A DNA stretch of 50,563 nucleotides from Calidifontibacillus oryziterrae (GCF_000331575.1 NZ_ANOK01000009.1:1-50563); one strand, 5' to 3'; positions 37,880 through 50,084 are shown, counted from the first letter of the stretch. Notes: generated by a model from the sequence alone, not told the origin. Translations and numbers: made by a program.

Positions 37880-39328
37880 ATGAAGCTGGATAAGGTGGAA
37901 GATTTTATTAAAAAACATCATTTATTAAAAAAGGGAACTACTGTTGTTGTAGGGGTATCCGGTGGCCCAGATTCAATCTCTCTTCTTCATTATTTATGGA
38001 AAACTCGTGAGAAATGGTCGCTAACAATTATTGCTGCACATGTTGATCATATGTTTCGTGGAAGTGAATCATATGAAGATTTGTTATTTGTGAAGCGATT
38101 TTGTAACGAATATAATATTTTGTTCGAAGGTAATAGCATTGATGTATCTGCATATGCACGCACACATCAATTAAGCTCACAAGTTGCTGCTCGAGAATGT
38201 AGGTATGATTTTTATAAACTCGTGATGGAAAAGTATAATGGTGATTATTTAGCGTTAGCTCATCATGCAGACGATCAAGTTGAAACAATGCTCATGCGTT
38301 TGGTTCGAGGGAGCTACGGGATTGGACTTGCTGGGATCCCAATTAAGCGTTCTTTTTATAATGGGACAATTATTAGGCCGTTTTTATGTTTGACAAAATA
38401 TGAAATCGAACAATATATAGATGAGTTTAATCTTCAATATCGGATCGACCCTAGTAATGATAAAGATGCTTATCAACGAAATAGATTCAGACACCACATA
38501 ATGCCTTTTTTAAAAAAAGAAAATCCTAATGTTGCTGAAAGATTTCAAACATTAAGTGAATATATAACAGAGGATAATGAGTTGTTAGAAGCATTAGCTC
38601 ATAAGGAGATAGAAGGAATATTAGTAGAAAAAAATGAGCAAAAGGTTGTTTTTTCAATTAGTCAATTTCTATTATTGCCTATTTCTTTACAAAGAAGAGG
38701 TATTCAACTAATATTAAAATATCTCTATAAGACCATCCCTTCAAATATTACTACAATACATAATAGTCAGCTGTTATCATTACTGAGTAATGAGCATCCT
38801 TCAGGTATGTTAAATTTTCCAAAGGGTTTAGTGGTAACTCGTTCCTACGATCAATGCACGTTGGCGTTTTCGGGAAAATGTGAGAAAGTACAACCATTTG
38901 ATATTTTGCTACCTGTACCTGGTGAAGTATCTCTAAACGGTTATGGTTCCATAAAAGCTGAATGGATTGATCATTTATCGGAAAAACTAAAAAGTATTGA
39001 TTTTTTCGTCTGTGATAGCAAGGAAATAGCGTTACCGATACATATAAGAAGTAGAAATAATGGAGATCGGATGACAATAAAAGGGATGAAGGGAACAAAA
39101 AAAATTAAAGACATCTTTATCGATGAAAAAATCCCAATGGAAAAACGTAGCTTGTGGCCGATTGTTACAGATGCAAATGGAAATGTTCTATGGCTACCCT
39201 ATCTTAAGAAGTCTGCTTTTTCGATTGAAAGTCAAAAGAATAATTATCAAAAGAATCAGCAACAAAAGCAAGATAATGGGACTCGTTTTTTACTTTTGCA
39301 CTATTTACCATACAACGAAGAGCTCTAG
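37880..39328 (+). CDS. tilS: tRNA(Ile)-lysidine synthase
   Basis: TilS puts lysidine at C34 of tRNA(Ile2) so that it reads AUA. The 482-residue protein has the PP-loop SGGPDS at 27-32, AHHADDQVETMLMRL near 132, and IDPSNDKDAYQRNRFRH near 194. A TilS substrate-binding domain and a C-terminal domain (SRNNGDRMTIKGMKGTKKIKDIFIDEKIP) follow. The C-terminal tail is Gln/Lys/Asn-rich. It precedes hpt by 12 bp, the conserved Bacillus arrangement. Confidence 0.95.
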   Translation: MKLDKVEDFIKKHHLLKKGTTVVVGVSGGPDSISLLHYLWKTREKWSLTIIAAHVDHMFRGSESYEDLLFVKRFCNEYNILFEGNSIDVSAYARTHQLSSQVAARECRYDFYKLVMEKYNGDYLALAHHADDQVETMLMRLVRGSYGIGLAGIPIKRSFYNGTIIRPFLCLTKYEIEQYIDEFNLQYRIDPSNDKDAYQRNRFRHHIMPFLKKENPNVAERFQTLSEYITEDNELLEALAHKEIEGILVEKNEQKVVFSISQFLLLPISLQRRGIQLILKYLYKTIPSNITTIHNSQLLSLLSNEHPSGMLNFPKGLVVTRSYDQCTLAFSGKCEKVQPFDILLPVPGEVSLNGYGSIKAEWIDHLSEKLKSIDFFVCDSKEIALPIHIRSRNNGDRMTIKGMKGTKKIKDIFIDEKIPMEKRSLWPIVTDANGNVLWLPYLKKSAFSIESQKNNYQKNQQQKQDNGTRFLLLHYLPYNEEL

Positions 39329-39340
39329 GAGGATCAGTAG

Positions 39341-39880
39341 ATGTATCAGGATATTGAGAAAATATTAATTTCAGAGGCAGAAATACAAGAAAAAGTAAAA
39401 GGGCTTGGAGCAAATTTATCTGAGGAATATCGTGATAAGTTTCCGCTTGTAATTGGTGTACTAAAAGGTGCAATGCTTTTTATGGCGGATTTAGTAAAGC
39501 GAATGGATATTCATCTTGAAATGGACTTTATGGATGTTTCTAGCTACGGCAGCTCAACAGTTTCAACAGGAGAGGTAAAAATCATTAAGGATTTAGATAC
39601 GTCTGTTGAAGGTCGAAATATTATTATTGTAGAAGATATTATCGATAGCGGATTGACTTTAAGTTATTTAGTAGAGCTATTTCGTTATCGCAAAGCAAAG
39701 TCAATCAAGATAGTGACTCTACTTGATAAGCCTGAGGGAAGAAAGGTTGACCTGCACGCGGATCTTGTTGGCTTTATCGTACCGGATGCATTTGTTGTTG
39801 GCTATGGCTTAGACTACGCAGAGCGGTATCGGAACCTACCGTATGTAGGTGTTTTAAAACAGGAAGTATATAATAGTTAA
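39341..39880 (+). CDS. hpt: Hypoxanthine phosphoribosyltransferase
   Basis: Hpt salvages hypoxanthine (and guanine) to IMP/GMP using PRPP. The 179-residue protein has [18 protein letters not shown] residues near 38 and the PRPP loop [14 protein letters not shown] near 93-106. The C-terminal [20 protein letters not shown] holds the base-binding aromatic. The ATG follows TAGGAGGATC. In B. subtilis TilS and Hpt bind each other and affect ftsH expression; the three genes are adjacent here too. Confidence 0.96.
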   Translation: MYQDIEKILISEAEIQEKVKGLGANLSEEYRDKFPLVIGVLKGAMLFMADLVKRMDIHLEMDFMDVSSYGSSTVSTGEVKIIKDLDTSVEGRNIIIVEDIIDSGLTLSYLVELFRYRKAKSIKIVTLLDKPEGRKVDLHADLVGFIVPDAFVVGYGLDYAERYRNLPYVGVLKQEVYNS

Positions 39881-39996
39881 TAACACTAAACACTATAATT
39901 ATTCATATTTAGTTTTTAGTTGTAATTTCTTGTGTTTTTTTTGTTTATATGGTACCATTTACTATAGTTTGTGTGCTTCGTGGGAGGAGGTAAGGA

Positions 39997-41964
39997 ATGA
40001 ATCGGATCTTCCGGAATACAATTTTTTATTTGTTAATTTTTTTAGTTGTCATTGGAGTTGTAAGCTTCTTTAATGGCAATGGCCAACAGCAAGAAACACT
40101 ATCATATGACCAGTTCATGACTCACCTTGAAAATGGTGAGATAAAAACTTTGTACATTCAACCAGAACGACAAGTTTATGAAATAAGGGGTCAACTTAAA
40201 TCTTACAATGAAAATCAATTTTTTGTAACCTTTATATTACAGAGTGAGGCGGCAACTGAAATCATTGAGACTGTACGTCAAAACGGTGGTGTTGTTGAAC
40301 CTGAGCCTGCAGAACAAACAAGTGGATGGGTTACATTCTTTACATCAATTATACCATTTATTATCATCTTCATTTTATTCTTCTTCTTGTTAAATCAAGC
40401 TCAGGGCGGCGGAAGTCGTGTTATGAACTTTGGGAAAAGCAAGGCGAAGCTATATAGCGATGAAAAGAAAAAGGTGCGTTTTAAAGATGTAGCTGGTGCG
40501 GATGAAGAAAAGCAAGAATTAGTAGAGGTTGTCGAGTTTTTAAAAGACCCGCGCAAATTTGCTGCTCTAGGTGCACGTATTCCAAAAGGAGTTCTCCTTG
40601 TTGGTCCGCCGGGTACTGGTAAAACGTTACTTGCTCGAGCGGTAGCTGGAGAAGCGGGCGTTCCATTCTTCTCTATTAGTGGATCGGATTTCGTCGAGAT
40701 GTTTGTTGGGGTCGGAGCTTCACGCGTTCGGGATTTATTTGAAAATGCGAAGAAAAATGCTCCTTGTATCATATTTATAGATGAAATAGATGCGGTTGGT
40801 CGTCAGCGTGGTGCCGGTCTTGGTGGTGGCCATGATGAGCGTGAACAAACTTTAAACCAATTGTTGGTCGAAATGGATGGATTTGGAGCAAACGAAGGTA
40901 TCATTATTATTGCTGCAACAAACCGCCCTGACATATTAGACCCGGCATTGCTTCGTCCGGGACGTTTTGATCGTCAAATTACCGTTGATCGTCCTGACGT
41001 TAAAGGTCGTGAAGCTGTATTAGGTGTACATGCTAAAAATAAACCGTTAGCTGATGATGTGAACTTAAAAACAATTGCACTGAGGACGCCAGGTTTCTCG
41101 GGGGCAGATCTTGAAAATCTCTTGAATGAAGCAGCTCTAGTGGCAGCTAGGTTTGATAAAAAACAAATTTCAAGTGAAGATATTGATGAAGCGATTGACC
41201 GGGTTATAGCGGGACCTGCTAAGAAGAGTAGGGTAATCTCTGAAAAAGAACGTAAAATTGTTGCTTACCATGAAGCTGGACATACTATTATTGGTGTTGT
41301 GTTGGAAGAGGCTGACATGGTTCATAAAGTCACTATCGTACCACGCGGTCAAGCTGGCGGCTATGCTGTTATGCTACCAAAGGAAGATCGTTATTTTATG
41401 ACGAAACCAGAGCTTTTAGACAAGATAACAGGTTTACTTGGTGGTCGTGTAGCAGAGGAGCTTGTTCTCGGAGATGTGAGCACAGGTGCGCATAACGATT
41501 TCCAACGAGCAACAAATATTGCTCGCAAAATGGTAACAGAATATGGTATGAGTGAAAAGCTTGGCCCATTGCAATTTGGTCACGCTTCAAGCGGTCAAGT
41601 ATTTCTAGGTCGTGATATTAATAACGAACAGAATTATAGTGACGCAATAGCACATGAAATTGATATGGAGATTCAACGTATTATTAAAGAATGCTATGAA
41701 AAAGCAAAGAAGATCTTAACAGAGTATTCACAACAGCATCATTTAATTGCGCAAACACTTTTAGAGGTTGAAACTCTAGATGCTGAACAAATCAGACACT
41801 TATTTGACCATGGAACTTTACCTGAAAAAAGTAATGGTGTAGAACAATCAACTTCAACAAATTTACAAACTGAAGAAAAAGATGATGTTAAGGTAACTAT
41901 TACTGCAAAAAAGGAAGACAACGAAGTCGAGAATGCAGATGAAACAAAAAGAGTAGGTCATTGA
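39997..41964 (+). CDS. ftsH: ATP-dependent zinc metalloprotease FtsH
   Basis: FtsH is the hexameric membrane AAA+ protease that degrades membrane and regulatory proteins, including Spo0E-type phosphatases in sporulation. The 655-residue protein has two membrane spans (about 6-24 and 112-133). Walker A GPPGTGKT is at 203-210, Walker B IIFIDEID at 258-265, the second region of homology ([19 protein letters not shown]) near 307, and the zinc site HEAGH at 425-429. The acidic/polar tail (about 605-655) is variable. ATG 39997 follows GGGAGGAGG. A terminator hairpin overlaps its stop codon. Confidence 0.97.
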   Translation: MNRIFRNTIFYLLIFLVVIGVVSFFNGNGQQQETLSYDQFMTHLENGEIKTLYIQPERQVYEIRGQLKSYNENQFFVTFILQSEAATEIIETVRQNGGVVEPEPAEQTSGWVTFFTSIIPFIIIFILFFFLLNQAQGGGSRVMNFGKSKAKLYSDEKKKVRFKDVAGADEEKQELVEVVEFLKDPRKFAALGARIPKGVLLVGPPGTGKTLLARAVAGEAGVPFFSISGSDFVEMFVGVGASRVRDLFENAKKNAPCIIFIDEIDAVGRQRGAGLGGGHDEREQTLNQLLVEMDGFGANEGIIIIAATNRPDILDPALLRPGRFDRQITVDRPDVKGREAVLGVHAKNKPLADDVNLKTIALRTPGFSGADLENLLNEAALVAARFDKKQISSEDIDEAIDRVIAGPAKKSRVISEKERKIVAYHEAGHTIIGVVLEEADMVHKVTIVPRGQAGGYAVMLPKEDRYFMTKPELLDKITGLLGGRVAEELVLGDVSTGAHNDFQRATNIARKMVTEYGMSEKLGPLQFGHASSGQVFLGRDINNEQNYSDAIAHEIDMEIQRIIKECYEKAKKILTEYSQQHHLIAQTLLEVETLDAEQIRHLFDHGTLPEKSNGVEQSTSTNLQTEEKDDVKVTITAKKEDNEVENADETKRVGH

Positions 41965-41993
41965 TAGGATGCCATTGTGGCATCCTATTTTTA
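41964..41993 (+). terminator. Intrinsic terminator after ftsH
   Basis: ATAGGATGCCA (41964-41974) pairs perfectly with TGGCATCCTAT (41978-41988) with a 3-base loop, followed by Ts. Its first base is the last base of the ftsH stop codon. Confidence 0.9.
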
Positions 41994-42100
41994 CGTAACG
42001 AATGGTCATTAAGGTCGTTATATATGGTATGATGGTGTCGGCGTTGAAAGCGTTTTATAATAGTAATTAATTATTAAACTAATTTTACAGGGTGATAAAA

Positions 42101-42883
42101 ATGATATTTGTATTTGATGTTGGGAATACTAATACAGTATTAGGTGTATTCGATGGGGATGAATTAAAGCATCACTGGAGAATCGAAACAAGTCGTCATA
42201 AAACTGAAGATGAATATGGAATGGTTATTAAACAACTATTTGCTCATGAACAAATTCATTTCTCTGATATTAGCGGAATTATTATATCTTCCGTAGTACC
42301 ACCGATTATGTTTGCGCTTGAACGTATGTGCGAAAAGTATTTTCATATTAAGCCAATTATAGTTGGTCCTGGTATTAAAACAGGTTTGAATATTAAATAC
42401 GAGAATCCACGTGAAGTGGGGGCCGACCGAATAGTAAATGCTGTTGCGGGTATCCAACTTTACGGTGCTCCTTTAATTATTGTCGACTTTGGAACAGCGA
42501 CAACATATTGTTATATAAATGAAGATAAGCAGTACATGGGTGGAGCTATAGCGCCGGGGATCAATATATCTACGGAGGCTCTTTATACGAGAGCTGCTAA
42601 ATTGCCACGTATAGAAATTGCACGGCCAAATGGCATTGTCGGTAAAAATACGGTTCATGCAATGCAATCTGGAATTCTATATGGGTATGTAGGACAAGTT
42701 GAGGGAATCGTGAAAAGAATGAAAGAAGAATCTTTAATAGAACCTAAGGTTATTGCTACTGGGGGGTTAGCTCCATTAATTGCTGAAGAGTCAAGGGTCA
42801 TTGATGTTGTAGATTCCTTTTTAACATTGAAAGGTCTATATATGATATTTCTTCGTAATCAAGCAGAAAAGGAAAGGGGTTAG
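42101..42883 (+). CDS. coaX: Type III pantothenate kinase
   Basis: CoaX makes 4'-phosphopantothenate, the first step of coenzyme A synthesis, and needs a monovalent cation. The 260-residue protein has the P-loop-like [12 protein letters not shown] near residue 5, [11 protein letters not shown] near 108, [10 protein letters not shown] near 130 and GGAIAPGI near 147. The start is ATG 42101, with AGGGTGAT (42089-42096) as ribosome binding site; the earlier GTG 42092 lies in that site. An extended -10-like TGGTATGAT ends at 42033 and may be its promoter. Confidence 0.96.
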   Translation: MIFVFDVGNTNTVLGVFDGDELKHHWRIETSRHKTEDEYGMVIKQLFAHEQIHFSDISGIIISSVVPPIMFALERMCEKYFHIKPIIVGPGIKTGLNIKYENPREVGADRIVNAVAGIQLYGAPLIIVDFGTATTYCYINEDKQYMGGAIAPGINISTEALYTRAAKLPRIEIARPNGIVGKNTVHAMQSGILYGYVGQVEGIVKRMKEESLIEPKVIATGGLAPLIAEESRVIDVVDSFLTLKGLYMIFLRNQAEKERG

Positions 42884-42888
42884 GTTGA

Positions 42889-43764
42889 ATGTCTGATTAT
42901 TTAATAAAAGCGTTAGCGTATGACGGGCAAGTAAGAGCCTATGGCATTCGATCGACCGAAACCGTTAAAGAAGCACAAAGGCGCCACGATACTTGGGCCA
43001 CAGCATCCGCAGCATTAGGAAGAGCGATAACCGCTTCCGTGTTGATGGGAGCCATGTTAAAAGGTGATGATAAAATCACTGTTAAAATAGAGGGTGGTGG
43101 ACCAATAGGTGCTATTTTAGTCGATGCTAACGCTAATGGAGAAGTTCGTGGGTATGTAATGAATCCACATGTTGATTTTGAATTGAATGAAAAGGGAAAG
43201 CTTGATGTAGCGAGAGCGGTTGGTGTAAATGGATTCTTAACCGTAGTCAAGGATTTAGGAATGCGTGAGCATTTTACAGGACAAGTACCTCTAGTATCAG
43301 GGGAGCTAGGGGAGGATTTTACTTATTATTTTGCTTCGTCCGAGCAAGTTCCTTCAGCAGTTGGTGTCGGTGTTTTAGTGAACCCTGACCTTTCCATTTT
43401 AGCTGCAGGTGGTTTTGTCATTCAGTTAATGCCGGGAACAACAGATGAAACGATTGATGCTGTTGAAAAACGTATACAAGCAATTCCACCGATATCGAAA
43501 TTAATTCAGGATGGTTTATCACCAGAAGAAATATTAGGGCAATTACTCGGGGAAATAAAAATTCTTGAGAAAATGCCAGTTTCTTTTAAGTGTCAGTGTT
43601 CTAAAGAAAGAATAGCAGGAGCGTTAATCAGTTTAGGTGCACAAGAGTTAAAAGAAATGATTGAAGAGGACGGCAAAGCTGAGGCGCAATGCCATTTTTG
43701 TAATGAAAAGTACCATTTTACAAAAGAGGAACTTGAAGATCTGTACGAGCAAACGCTGGAATAG
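42889..43764 (+). CDS. hslO: Redox-regulated chaperonin Hsp33
   Basis: Hsp33 is a chaperone switched on by oxidation. The 291-residue protein has the N-terminal substrate-binding fold. The C-terminal zinc switch shows CQC near residue 235 and CHFC near 266-269. [23 protein letters not shown] is typical of the family. It follows coaX by 5 bp. In B. subtilis the PrsA-like yacD comes next; here cysK follows with a 107-bp gap and no frame for yacD. Confidence 0.95.
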   Translation: MSDYLIKALAYDGQVRAYGIRSTETVKEAQRRHDTWATASAALGRAITASVLMGAMLKGDDKITVKIEGGGPIGAILVDANANGEVRGYVMNPHVDFELNEKGKLDVARAVGVNGFLTVVKDLGMREHFTGQVPLVSGELGEDFTYYFASSEQVPSAVGVGVLVNPDLSILAAGGFVIQLMPGTTDETIDAVEKRIQAIPPISKLIQDGLSPEEILGQLLGEIKILEKMPVSFKCQCSKERIAGALISLGAQELKEMIEEDGKAEAQCHFCNEKYHFTKEELEDLYEQTLE

Positions 43765-43871
43765 TCTATAAAAGTTTAAGTAAATGAATTGACATTTCTT
43801 CAAAAACTTGATAGGGTTTAACTATAAAGTCTTAAAAACCAATAAAATTACTTGGTATTGGAGTGGATAAT

Positions 43872-44795
43872 ATGCGTGTAGCTAATTCTATTGAGGAATT
43901 AATTGGATTTACGCCAATTGTTAAACTAAATCGATTAACTGAAGAAAATGATGCTGAAGTTTATTTGAAGTTAGAATTTATGAATCCTGGTAGTAGTGTG
44001 AAAGATCGAATCGCTCTTGCGATGATTAATGCGGCAATTGAAAAAGGCGAAATAAAACAAGGTGATACGATTGTAGAACCAACTAGTGGTAATACTGGGA
44101 TTGGTCTAGCAATGGTTGCAGCAGCAAAAGGATTAAAGGCTGTTTTAGTTATGCCTGATACGATGAGTCTTGAAAGACGTAATTTATTACGTGCATACGG
44201 TGCCGAGCTTGTTCTTACTCCCGGAGCGGAAGGTATGGGCGGGGCAATTCGAAAAGCCGAAGAACTTTCAAAAGAAAATGGATATTTCATGCCTCAACAA
44301 TTTAAAAATGAAGCCAATCCACAAATCCATCGAGAAACGACTGGTAAGGAAATTGTACAACAAATGGGTGATCAGTTAGATGCTTTTATTTCAGGAATAG
44401 GAACAGGCGGTACGATTACTGGAGCTGGTGATGTATTAAAGGAAAGCTACCCAGAGATCGAAATTATTGCTGTTGAGCCCGCAGATTCTCCGGTATTATC
44501 TGGCGGGAAACCTGGTCCACATAAAATTCAAGGTATTGGTGCAGGATTCGTACCAGATACTTTAGACACAGAAGTTTATGATCGTATTTTAACGATTACA
44601 AACGATGAAGCCTTTGAATATGCACGTCGGGTAGCAAGAGAAGAAGGTGTTTTAGTTGGCATCTCTTCGGGTGCAGCGATTTGTGCAGCATTAAAAGTCG
44701 CTAAACGATTAGGAAAGGGTAAAAAAGTATTAGCGATCATACCAAGTAGCGGAGAACGTTATTTAAGCACACCATTGTTCCAATTTGAAGAATAG
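43872..44795 (+). CDS. cysK: Cysteine synthase A (O-acetylserine thiol-lyase)
   Basis: CysK makes cysteine from O-acetylserine and sulfide. The 307-residue fold-type II PLP enzyme has Lys44 in [10 protein letters not shown] as PLP ligand, [12 protein letters not shown] near 68, the [10 protein letters not shown] phosphate loop near 176 and SSGA near 264. The start is ATG 43872, with GGAGTGG just upstream; GTG 43863 in the same frame overlaps that site. No S-box or T-box is visible in the short upstream region, although a TTGACA occurs at 43789-43794 without a well-spaced -10. A terminator follows. Confidence 0.95.
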   Translation: MRVANSIEELIGFTPIVKLNRLTEENDAEVYLKLEFMNPGSSVKDRIALAMINAAIEKGEIKQGDTIVEPTSGNTGIGLAMVAAAKGLKAVLVMPDTMSLERRNLLRAYGAELVLTPGAEGMGGAIRKAEELSKENGYFMPQQFKNEANPQIHRETTGKEIVQQMGDQLDAFISGIGTGGTITGAGDVLKESYPEIEIIAVEPADSPVLSGGKPGPHKIQGIGAGFVPDTLDTEVYDRILTITNDEAFEYARRVAREEGVLVGISSGAAICAALKVAKRLGKGKKVLAIIPSSGERYLSTPLFQFEE

Positions 44796-44807
44796 TTATG
44801 TTTATTG

Positions 44808-44840
44808 AAGCGGACTGAATGATATGAGGTCCGCTTTATT
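44808..44840 (+). terminator. Intrinsic terminator after cysK
   Basis: AAGCGGAC (44808-44815) pairs with GTCCGCTT (44829-44836), followed by a T-rich tail. Confidence 0.82.
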
Positions 44841-44881
44841 TTATTTTTAAGGGATTAATAAATGTAAAAAATATAATAAAA

Positions 44882-44911
44882 GTGAAAAAACTACTAAAAA
44901 TAGAGTATAAT
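44882..44911 (+). promoter_or_regulatory. Possible SigA promoter of pabA
   Basis: TATAAT (44906-44911) is exact; GTGAAA (44882-44887) is a partial -35 at 18 bp. With the terminator after cysK it suggests pabA starts its own transcript here rather than following pabB. Confidence 0.5.
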
Positions 44912-44950
44912 GGTGTGGAGATTAGATAAGCTAGAGCAGAGGTGAGCGAA

Positions 44951-45538
44951 GTGATTTTAATGATTGATAATTATGATTCATTTACTTTTAATTTAGTTCA
45001 GTATTTAGGGGAAATAGGTCAGGAAGTATTAGTAAAACGGAACGATGAAATTACTATTGCAGGAATTAGAAAGCTTAATCCTGATTTCTTAATGGTTTCC
45101 CCTGGGCCATGTAGCCCAAATGAAGCAGGGATAAGTATGGAGGCAATTCGTGTATTTGCAAGCGAGATTCCTGTATTTGGAGTGTGCCTTGGGCATCAAT
45201 CAATAGCCCAAGTATTTGGTGGAGATGTTGTCCGTTCAGGGCAATTAATGCACGGGAAGACATCGGAAATTTACCATGATGGCAAAACGATTTTTTCTAA
45301 CTTACAACAACCATTTATTGCAGCAAGATATCATTCATTAATTGTAAAAAAAGAAACTTTACCTGATTGCTTTGAGATTTCTGCTGAGACGAAAGACGGA
45401 GAAATTATGGCGATCAGACATCGGGATTTACCGATAGAAGGTGTTCAGTTCCACCCCGAGTCAATTATGACAGCCTTTGGGAAAGAAATGTTAAAGAATT
45501 TTATTGAGACATATGGCAACATGGTACCTTTATCTTAA
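44951..45538 (+). CDS. pabA: Glutamine amidotransferase PabA (aminodeoxychorismate/anthranilate synthase component II)
   Basis: PabA supplies ammonia from glutamine for 4-amino-4-deoxychorismate, and in Bacillus also for anthranilate. The 195-residue class I amidotransferase has MIDNYDSFTFNLVQYL at the start, the nucleophile Cys in GVCLGHQS near residue 79 and the His/Glu pair in GVQFHPES near 169. The start is GTG 44951 after AGAGGTGAG (44938-44946); an in-frame GTG 44942 lies in that site. Neither pabB before it nor pabC after it is present, unlike B. subtilis, so its partner subunit must be encoded elsewhere. Confidence 0.93.
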   Translation: MILMIDNYDSFTFNLVQYLGEIGQEVLVKRNDEITIAGIRKLNPDFLMVSPGPCSPNEAGISMEAIRVFASEIPVFGVCLGHQSIAQVFGGDVVRSGQLMHGKTSEIYHDGKTIFSNLQQPFIAARYHSLIVKKETLPDCFEISAETKDGEIMAIRHRDLPIEGVQFHPESIMTAFGKEMLKNFIETYGNMVPLS

Positions 45539-45604
45539 TTAAATATAAGTTATCATCACCATTAACTACGTTTGTTTTAATTTGTTGGATGATTTATTTA
45601 AAGT

Positions 45605-45635
45605 AGACCAGTTGCTTAAGGCAAATGGTCTTTCG
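45605..45635 (+). terminator. Weak hairpin between pabA and folP
   Basis: AGACCA/TGGTCT (45605-45610 and 45626-45631) and TTGC/GCAA form an interrupted stem; only TTT follows the closing base before C. It may end the pabA transcript where pabC would normally follow. Confidence 0.4.
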
Positions 45636-45737
45636 CTTGTACCGTAAGAATGTTTGACTATTGTTGGATCTTCGCCGTTGAGGGTGTAAAGACTTGGTTT
45701 TCTTTAATTAGTGTTGGTTTAGAAGGGACTGTAAGGG

Positions 45738-46571
45738 ATGTCAACCATTTTATGTAGAAATTATACGCTTGACATGAATAAGAAGACTTGGATTATGGGT
45801 ATTTTGAATATAACCCCTGATTCCTTTTCAGACGGGGGTCGTTATTTTAAGAAAGATAATGCCATTGAACAGGCGTTAAAAATGGTTGAGGATGGAGCGG
45901 ATATTATTGATGTTGGTGGGGAATCAACAAGGCCCGGTTATGTGAAGATTGACAGTAACGAAGAAATTAACCGAGTGGTACCAATTATAAGTGCTCTCAA
46001 TGAGGAGATAGATATTCCAATTTCCGTTGATACATATAAAGCTAATGTTGCTAAAAAAGCAATTGAGGCTGGTGCCTCTATTATTAATGATATATGGGGA
46101 GCTAAGGCTGATCCAAAGATGGCGGAGGTCGCAGCCCATTTTGATGTACCAATCATTCTTATGCATAATAGAGAGAATATGAATTATCAAAATTTACTTA
46201 AGGACATCGTTTCAGATTTAACTGAGAGTATTCATATTGCCAAGAGGGCCGGTGTTCGGGATGAAAAGATAATTCTAGATCCCGGTATTGGCTTTGCAAA
46301 AAATTTTGAACATAATTTAGAAGTATTACGTCAATTAGATATAATTGTAGAGATGGGGTATCCTGTCTTACTTGCAGCATCAAGGAAAAGGTTTATAGGC
46401 ACTGCATTAAACTTGCCTGTTGAAGATCGTGTTGAAGGGACGGGGGCCTCGATTTGCTTAGGAATTGAAAGAGGGTGTCATATTGTTCGTGTTCATGATG
46501 TGAAGGAAATGACTAGAATGGCAAGAATGATGGATGCGTTGTTAGGGAAAAGAGTGATCCAATATGGATAA
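45738..46571 (+). CDS. folP: Dihydropteroate synthase
   Basis: FolP joins p-aminobenzoate to the pterin and is the sulfonamide target. The 277-residue TIM barrel has MGILNITPDSFSDGG near residue 20, DVGGESTRPG near 58, the ISVDTYK motif near 97, and the pterin-binding LLAASRKRFIGT near 212. ATG 45738 is preceded by AAGGGA at suitable spacing. It overlaps folB by 8 bp, beginning a folP-folB-folK run. In B. subtilis the gene is called sul. Confidence 0.95.
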   Translation: MSTILCRNYTLDMNKKTWIMGILNITPDSFSDGGRYFKKDNAIEQALKMVEDGADIIDVGGESTRPGYVKIDSNEEINRVVPIISALNEEIDIPISVDTYKANVAKKAIEAGASIINDIWGAKADPKMAEVAAHFDVPIILMHNRENMNYQNLLKDIVSDLTESIHIAKRAGVRDEKIILDPGIGFAKNFEHNLEVLRQLDIIVEMGYPVLLAASRKRFIGTALNLPVEDRVEGTGASICLGIERGCHIVRVHDVKEMTRMARMMDALLGKRVIQYG

Positions 46572-46926
46572 GATATATCTGAATGGAATGGAATTTTACG
46601 GATATCACGGAGTATTGCCAGAGGAGACGACATTAGGACAACGGTTTTTAGTAAATGTCATTCTGGAATTAGATTTATCTCAGGCGGGAAACACCGATAA
46701 TTTAGAACAAACTGTTAATTATGCGCTCGTTTATGAATTAATAAAAGGTGTTTTAGAGGGTGAACCCCACAAGTTAATTGAGAGAGTTGCGGAACAAGTT
46801 GCAAAAGCAATATTATCTTCTTTTGCTAGGGTAGATTATTGTACGGTAAATATTATTAAACCAAATCCACCAATTCGCGGGCACTATAAAAGTGTTGCCG
46901 TTGAGATACGCAGGGGAAGAGCATGA
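46564..46926 (+). CDS. folB: Dihydroneopterin aldolase
   Basis: FolB cleaves dihydroneopterin to 6-hydroxymethyl-dihydropterin, the substrate of FolK. The 120-residue protein has the family start DKIYLNGMEFYGYHGVLPEE with the active-site Glu, TVNYALVYELI near residue 49, and KPNPPIRGHYKSVAVEI near 98 with the catalytic Lys. The ATG overlaps the folP end, and the stop overlaps folK by 4 bp. Confidence 0.95.
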   Translation: MDKIYLNGMEFYGYHGVLPEETTLGQRFLVNVILELDLSQAGNTDNLEQTVNYALVYELIKGVLEGEPHKLIERVAEQVAKAILSSFARVDYCTVNIIKPNPPIRGHYKSVAVEIRRGRA

Positions 46927-47426
46927 TGCAAAATACTGCATACGTCGCACTAGGTACAAACCAAGGTCACCGTGAAGAGTTTTTAAGACAGGCGATAAAA
47001 ATGTTGGATTTCCAACCACAAATCACCATTCAGGATTGTTCATCAATTTATGAGACAGAACCAGTTGGATATTTGGATCAGCCTAAGTTTTTAAATATGG
47101 TACTAAAGGTAGCAACCTTTTTACAACCGTTAGAATTGCTAAATGTTTTGCAAAAAATTGAGGAGGATCTTGGGAGAATAAGAAGTATTCGCTGGGGCCC
47201 GAGAACGATAGATCTTGACATTTTGCTTTTTAATAACGAAAATATAAAGTCGGAGCGGCTTATTGTTCCACATCCAAGAATGTTTGAAAGATCCTTTGTT
47301 ATTAAACCTCTTTTAGAAGTATACGAAGATCTTTTAAAAATATATGAAATAAATACTGACGTGGTAGCTAATGATTCAGGAATAAGGATGTATACGAGTC
47401 GGGATAATGTTTACCATTGGTGGTAA
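46923..47426 (+). CDS. folK: 6-hydroxymethyl-7,8-dihydropterin pyrophosphokinase
   Basis: FolK transfers pyrophosphate from ATP to the pterin, making the direct substrate of FolP. The 167-residue protein has YVALGTNQGHREEFL near residue 7, SSIYETEPVGYLDQPKFLN near 41, and the metal/ATP signature RWGPRTIDLDILLF near 89, followed by VPHPRMFERSFVI. ATG and the folB stop overlap (ATGATG). B. subtilis has yazB between folK and dusB; here the gap is 18 bp. Confidence 0.95.
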   Translation: MMQNTAYVALGTNQGHREEFLRQAIKMLDFQPQITIQDCSSIYETEPVGYLDQPKFLNMVLKVATFLQPLELLNVLQKIEEDLGRIRSIRWGPRTIDLDILLFNNENIKSERLIVPHPRMFERSFVIKPLLEVYEDLLKIYEINTDVVANDSGIRMYTSRDNVYHWW

Positions 47427-47444
47427 TAGAAAAGAGGTGGGAAA

Positions 47445-48458
47445 ATGTTAACAATCGGTGATATTAAGATTAAGAATCCAGTTGTCCTTGCCCCGATGGC
47501 AGGAGTATGTAATTCGGCTTTTCGTCTTATTGTTAAAGAGTTTGGGGCTGGGTTGGTTTGCGCTGAAATGGTTAGTGATAAGGCGATTCTTTTTAAAAAT
47601 GAAAAGACGCTGGATATGCTTTATATTGATGAACGTGAAAAACCATTGAGTCTACAAATTTTTGGGGGCGAAAAAAAGACTCTAGTCGAGGCTGCGAAAT
47701 TTGTTGAGACAAATACCACTGCTGATATTATTGATATTAATATGGGATGCCCAGTTCCTAAAATTACTAAATGTGATGCAGGGGCCAAATGGCTGTTAGA
47801 TCCAAATAAGATTTATGAGATGGTTGCAGCAGTTGTTGATGCTGTAAAAAAGCCTGTCACTGTAAAAATGCGGATGGGCTGGGACGATGACCATATTTTT
47901 GCTATAGAAAATGCCAAATCTGCAGAGCGCGCTGGGGCGCAAGCAGTCGCTTTGCATGGTAGAACACGAGTTCAAATGTATGAAGGAACCGCGAATTGGG
48001 ATATTATTAAACAAGTAAAAGAGGCTGTTAGTATTCCGGTAATCGGTAATGGTGATGTTAAAACTCCGGAGGATGCAAAAAGAATGCTAGATACGACAGG
48101 TTGTGACGGGGTTATGATCGGTCGTGCGGCATTAGGTGATCCTTGGATGATTTATCGGACAGTACAATATTTGGAGACAGGAGAGCTTTTGACTCCACCA
48201 ACTCCTGCGGAGAAAATAAAGGTATGTATCCTTCATGCTGACCGTTTAATTGATTTAAAAGGTGAAAAAGTAGCAATTATGGAAATGAGAAAGCATGCTG
48301 CTTGGTATTTAAAAGGATTACGCGGAAATGCTAGAGTGCGTAATATGTTAAATGAATGTAAAACGAGAGAAGAGTTAGTAGCAGTGTTACAAGACTATGC
48401 TTCTTTTCTTGAACAGGAGCAGGAAGACAATAGCATTTGTGTTGGCCAGACTATTTGA
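47445..48458 (+). CDS. dusB: tRNA-dihydrouridine synthase (DusB family)
   Basis: Dus enzymes reduce uridines in tRNA D-loops using FMN and NADPH; in B. subtilis the DusB-type enzymes have broad position specificity. The 337-residue protein has [12 protein letters not shown] near residue 17, the catalytic Cys in [13 protein letters not shown] near 100, [11 protein letters not shown] near 169 and [11 protein letters not shown] plus the phosphate-binding [13 protein letters not shown] near 222. The ATG follows AGAGGTGGG. In B. subtilis it is named yacF (dus1). A strong terminator ends the folP-dusB run. Confidence 0.94.
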   Translation: MLTIGDIKIKNPVVLAPMAGVCNSAFRLIVKEFGAGLVCAEMVSDKAILFKNEKTLDMLYIDEREKPLSLQIFGGEKKTLVEAAKFVETNTTADIIDINMGCPVPKITKCDAGAKWLLDPNKIYEMVAAVVDAVKKPVTVKMRMGWDDDHIFAIENAKSAERAGAQAVALHGRTRVQMYEGTANWDIIKQVKEAVSIPVIGNGDVKTPEDAKRMLDTTGCDGVMIGRAALGDPWMIYRTVQYLETGELLTPPTPAEKIKVCILHADRLIDLKGEKVAIMEMRKHAAWYLKGLRGNARVRNMLNECKTREELVAVLQDYASFLEQEQEDNSICVGQTI

Positions 48459-48500
48459 CATCATGGAGTCTCTACCCTATAATACCCGTTAGATGTTTTT

Positions 48501-48531
48501 AAAACTGCCAGTACGTACTGGCAGTTTTTTG
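48501..48531 (+). terminator. Intrinsic terminator after dusB
   Basis: A perfect 13-bp stem AAAACTGCCAGTA/TACTGGCAGTTTT (48501-48528) with a 2-base centre is followed by Ts. Confidence 0.93.
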
Positions 48532-48581
48532 TACTACTTTACTTTATATAATTATGACTTTTTATATAGATGATAATTTAA

Positions 48582-50084
<1,503 letters not shown>

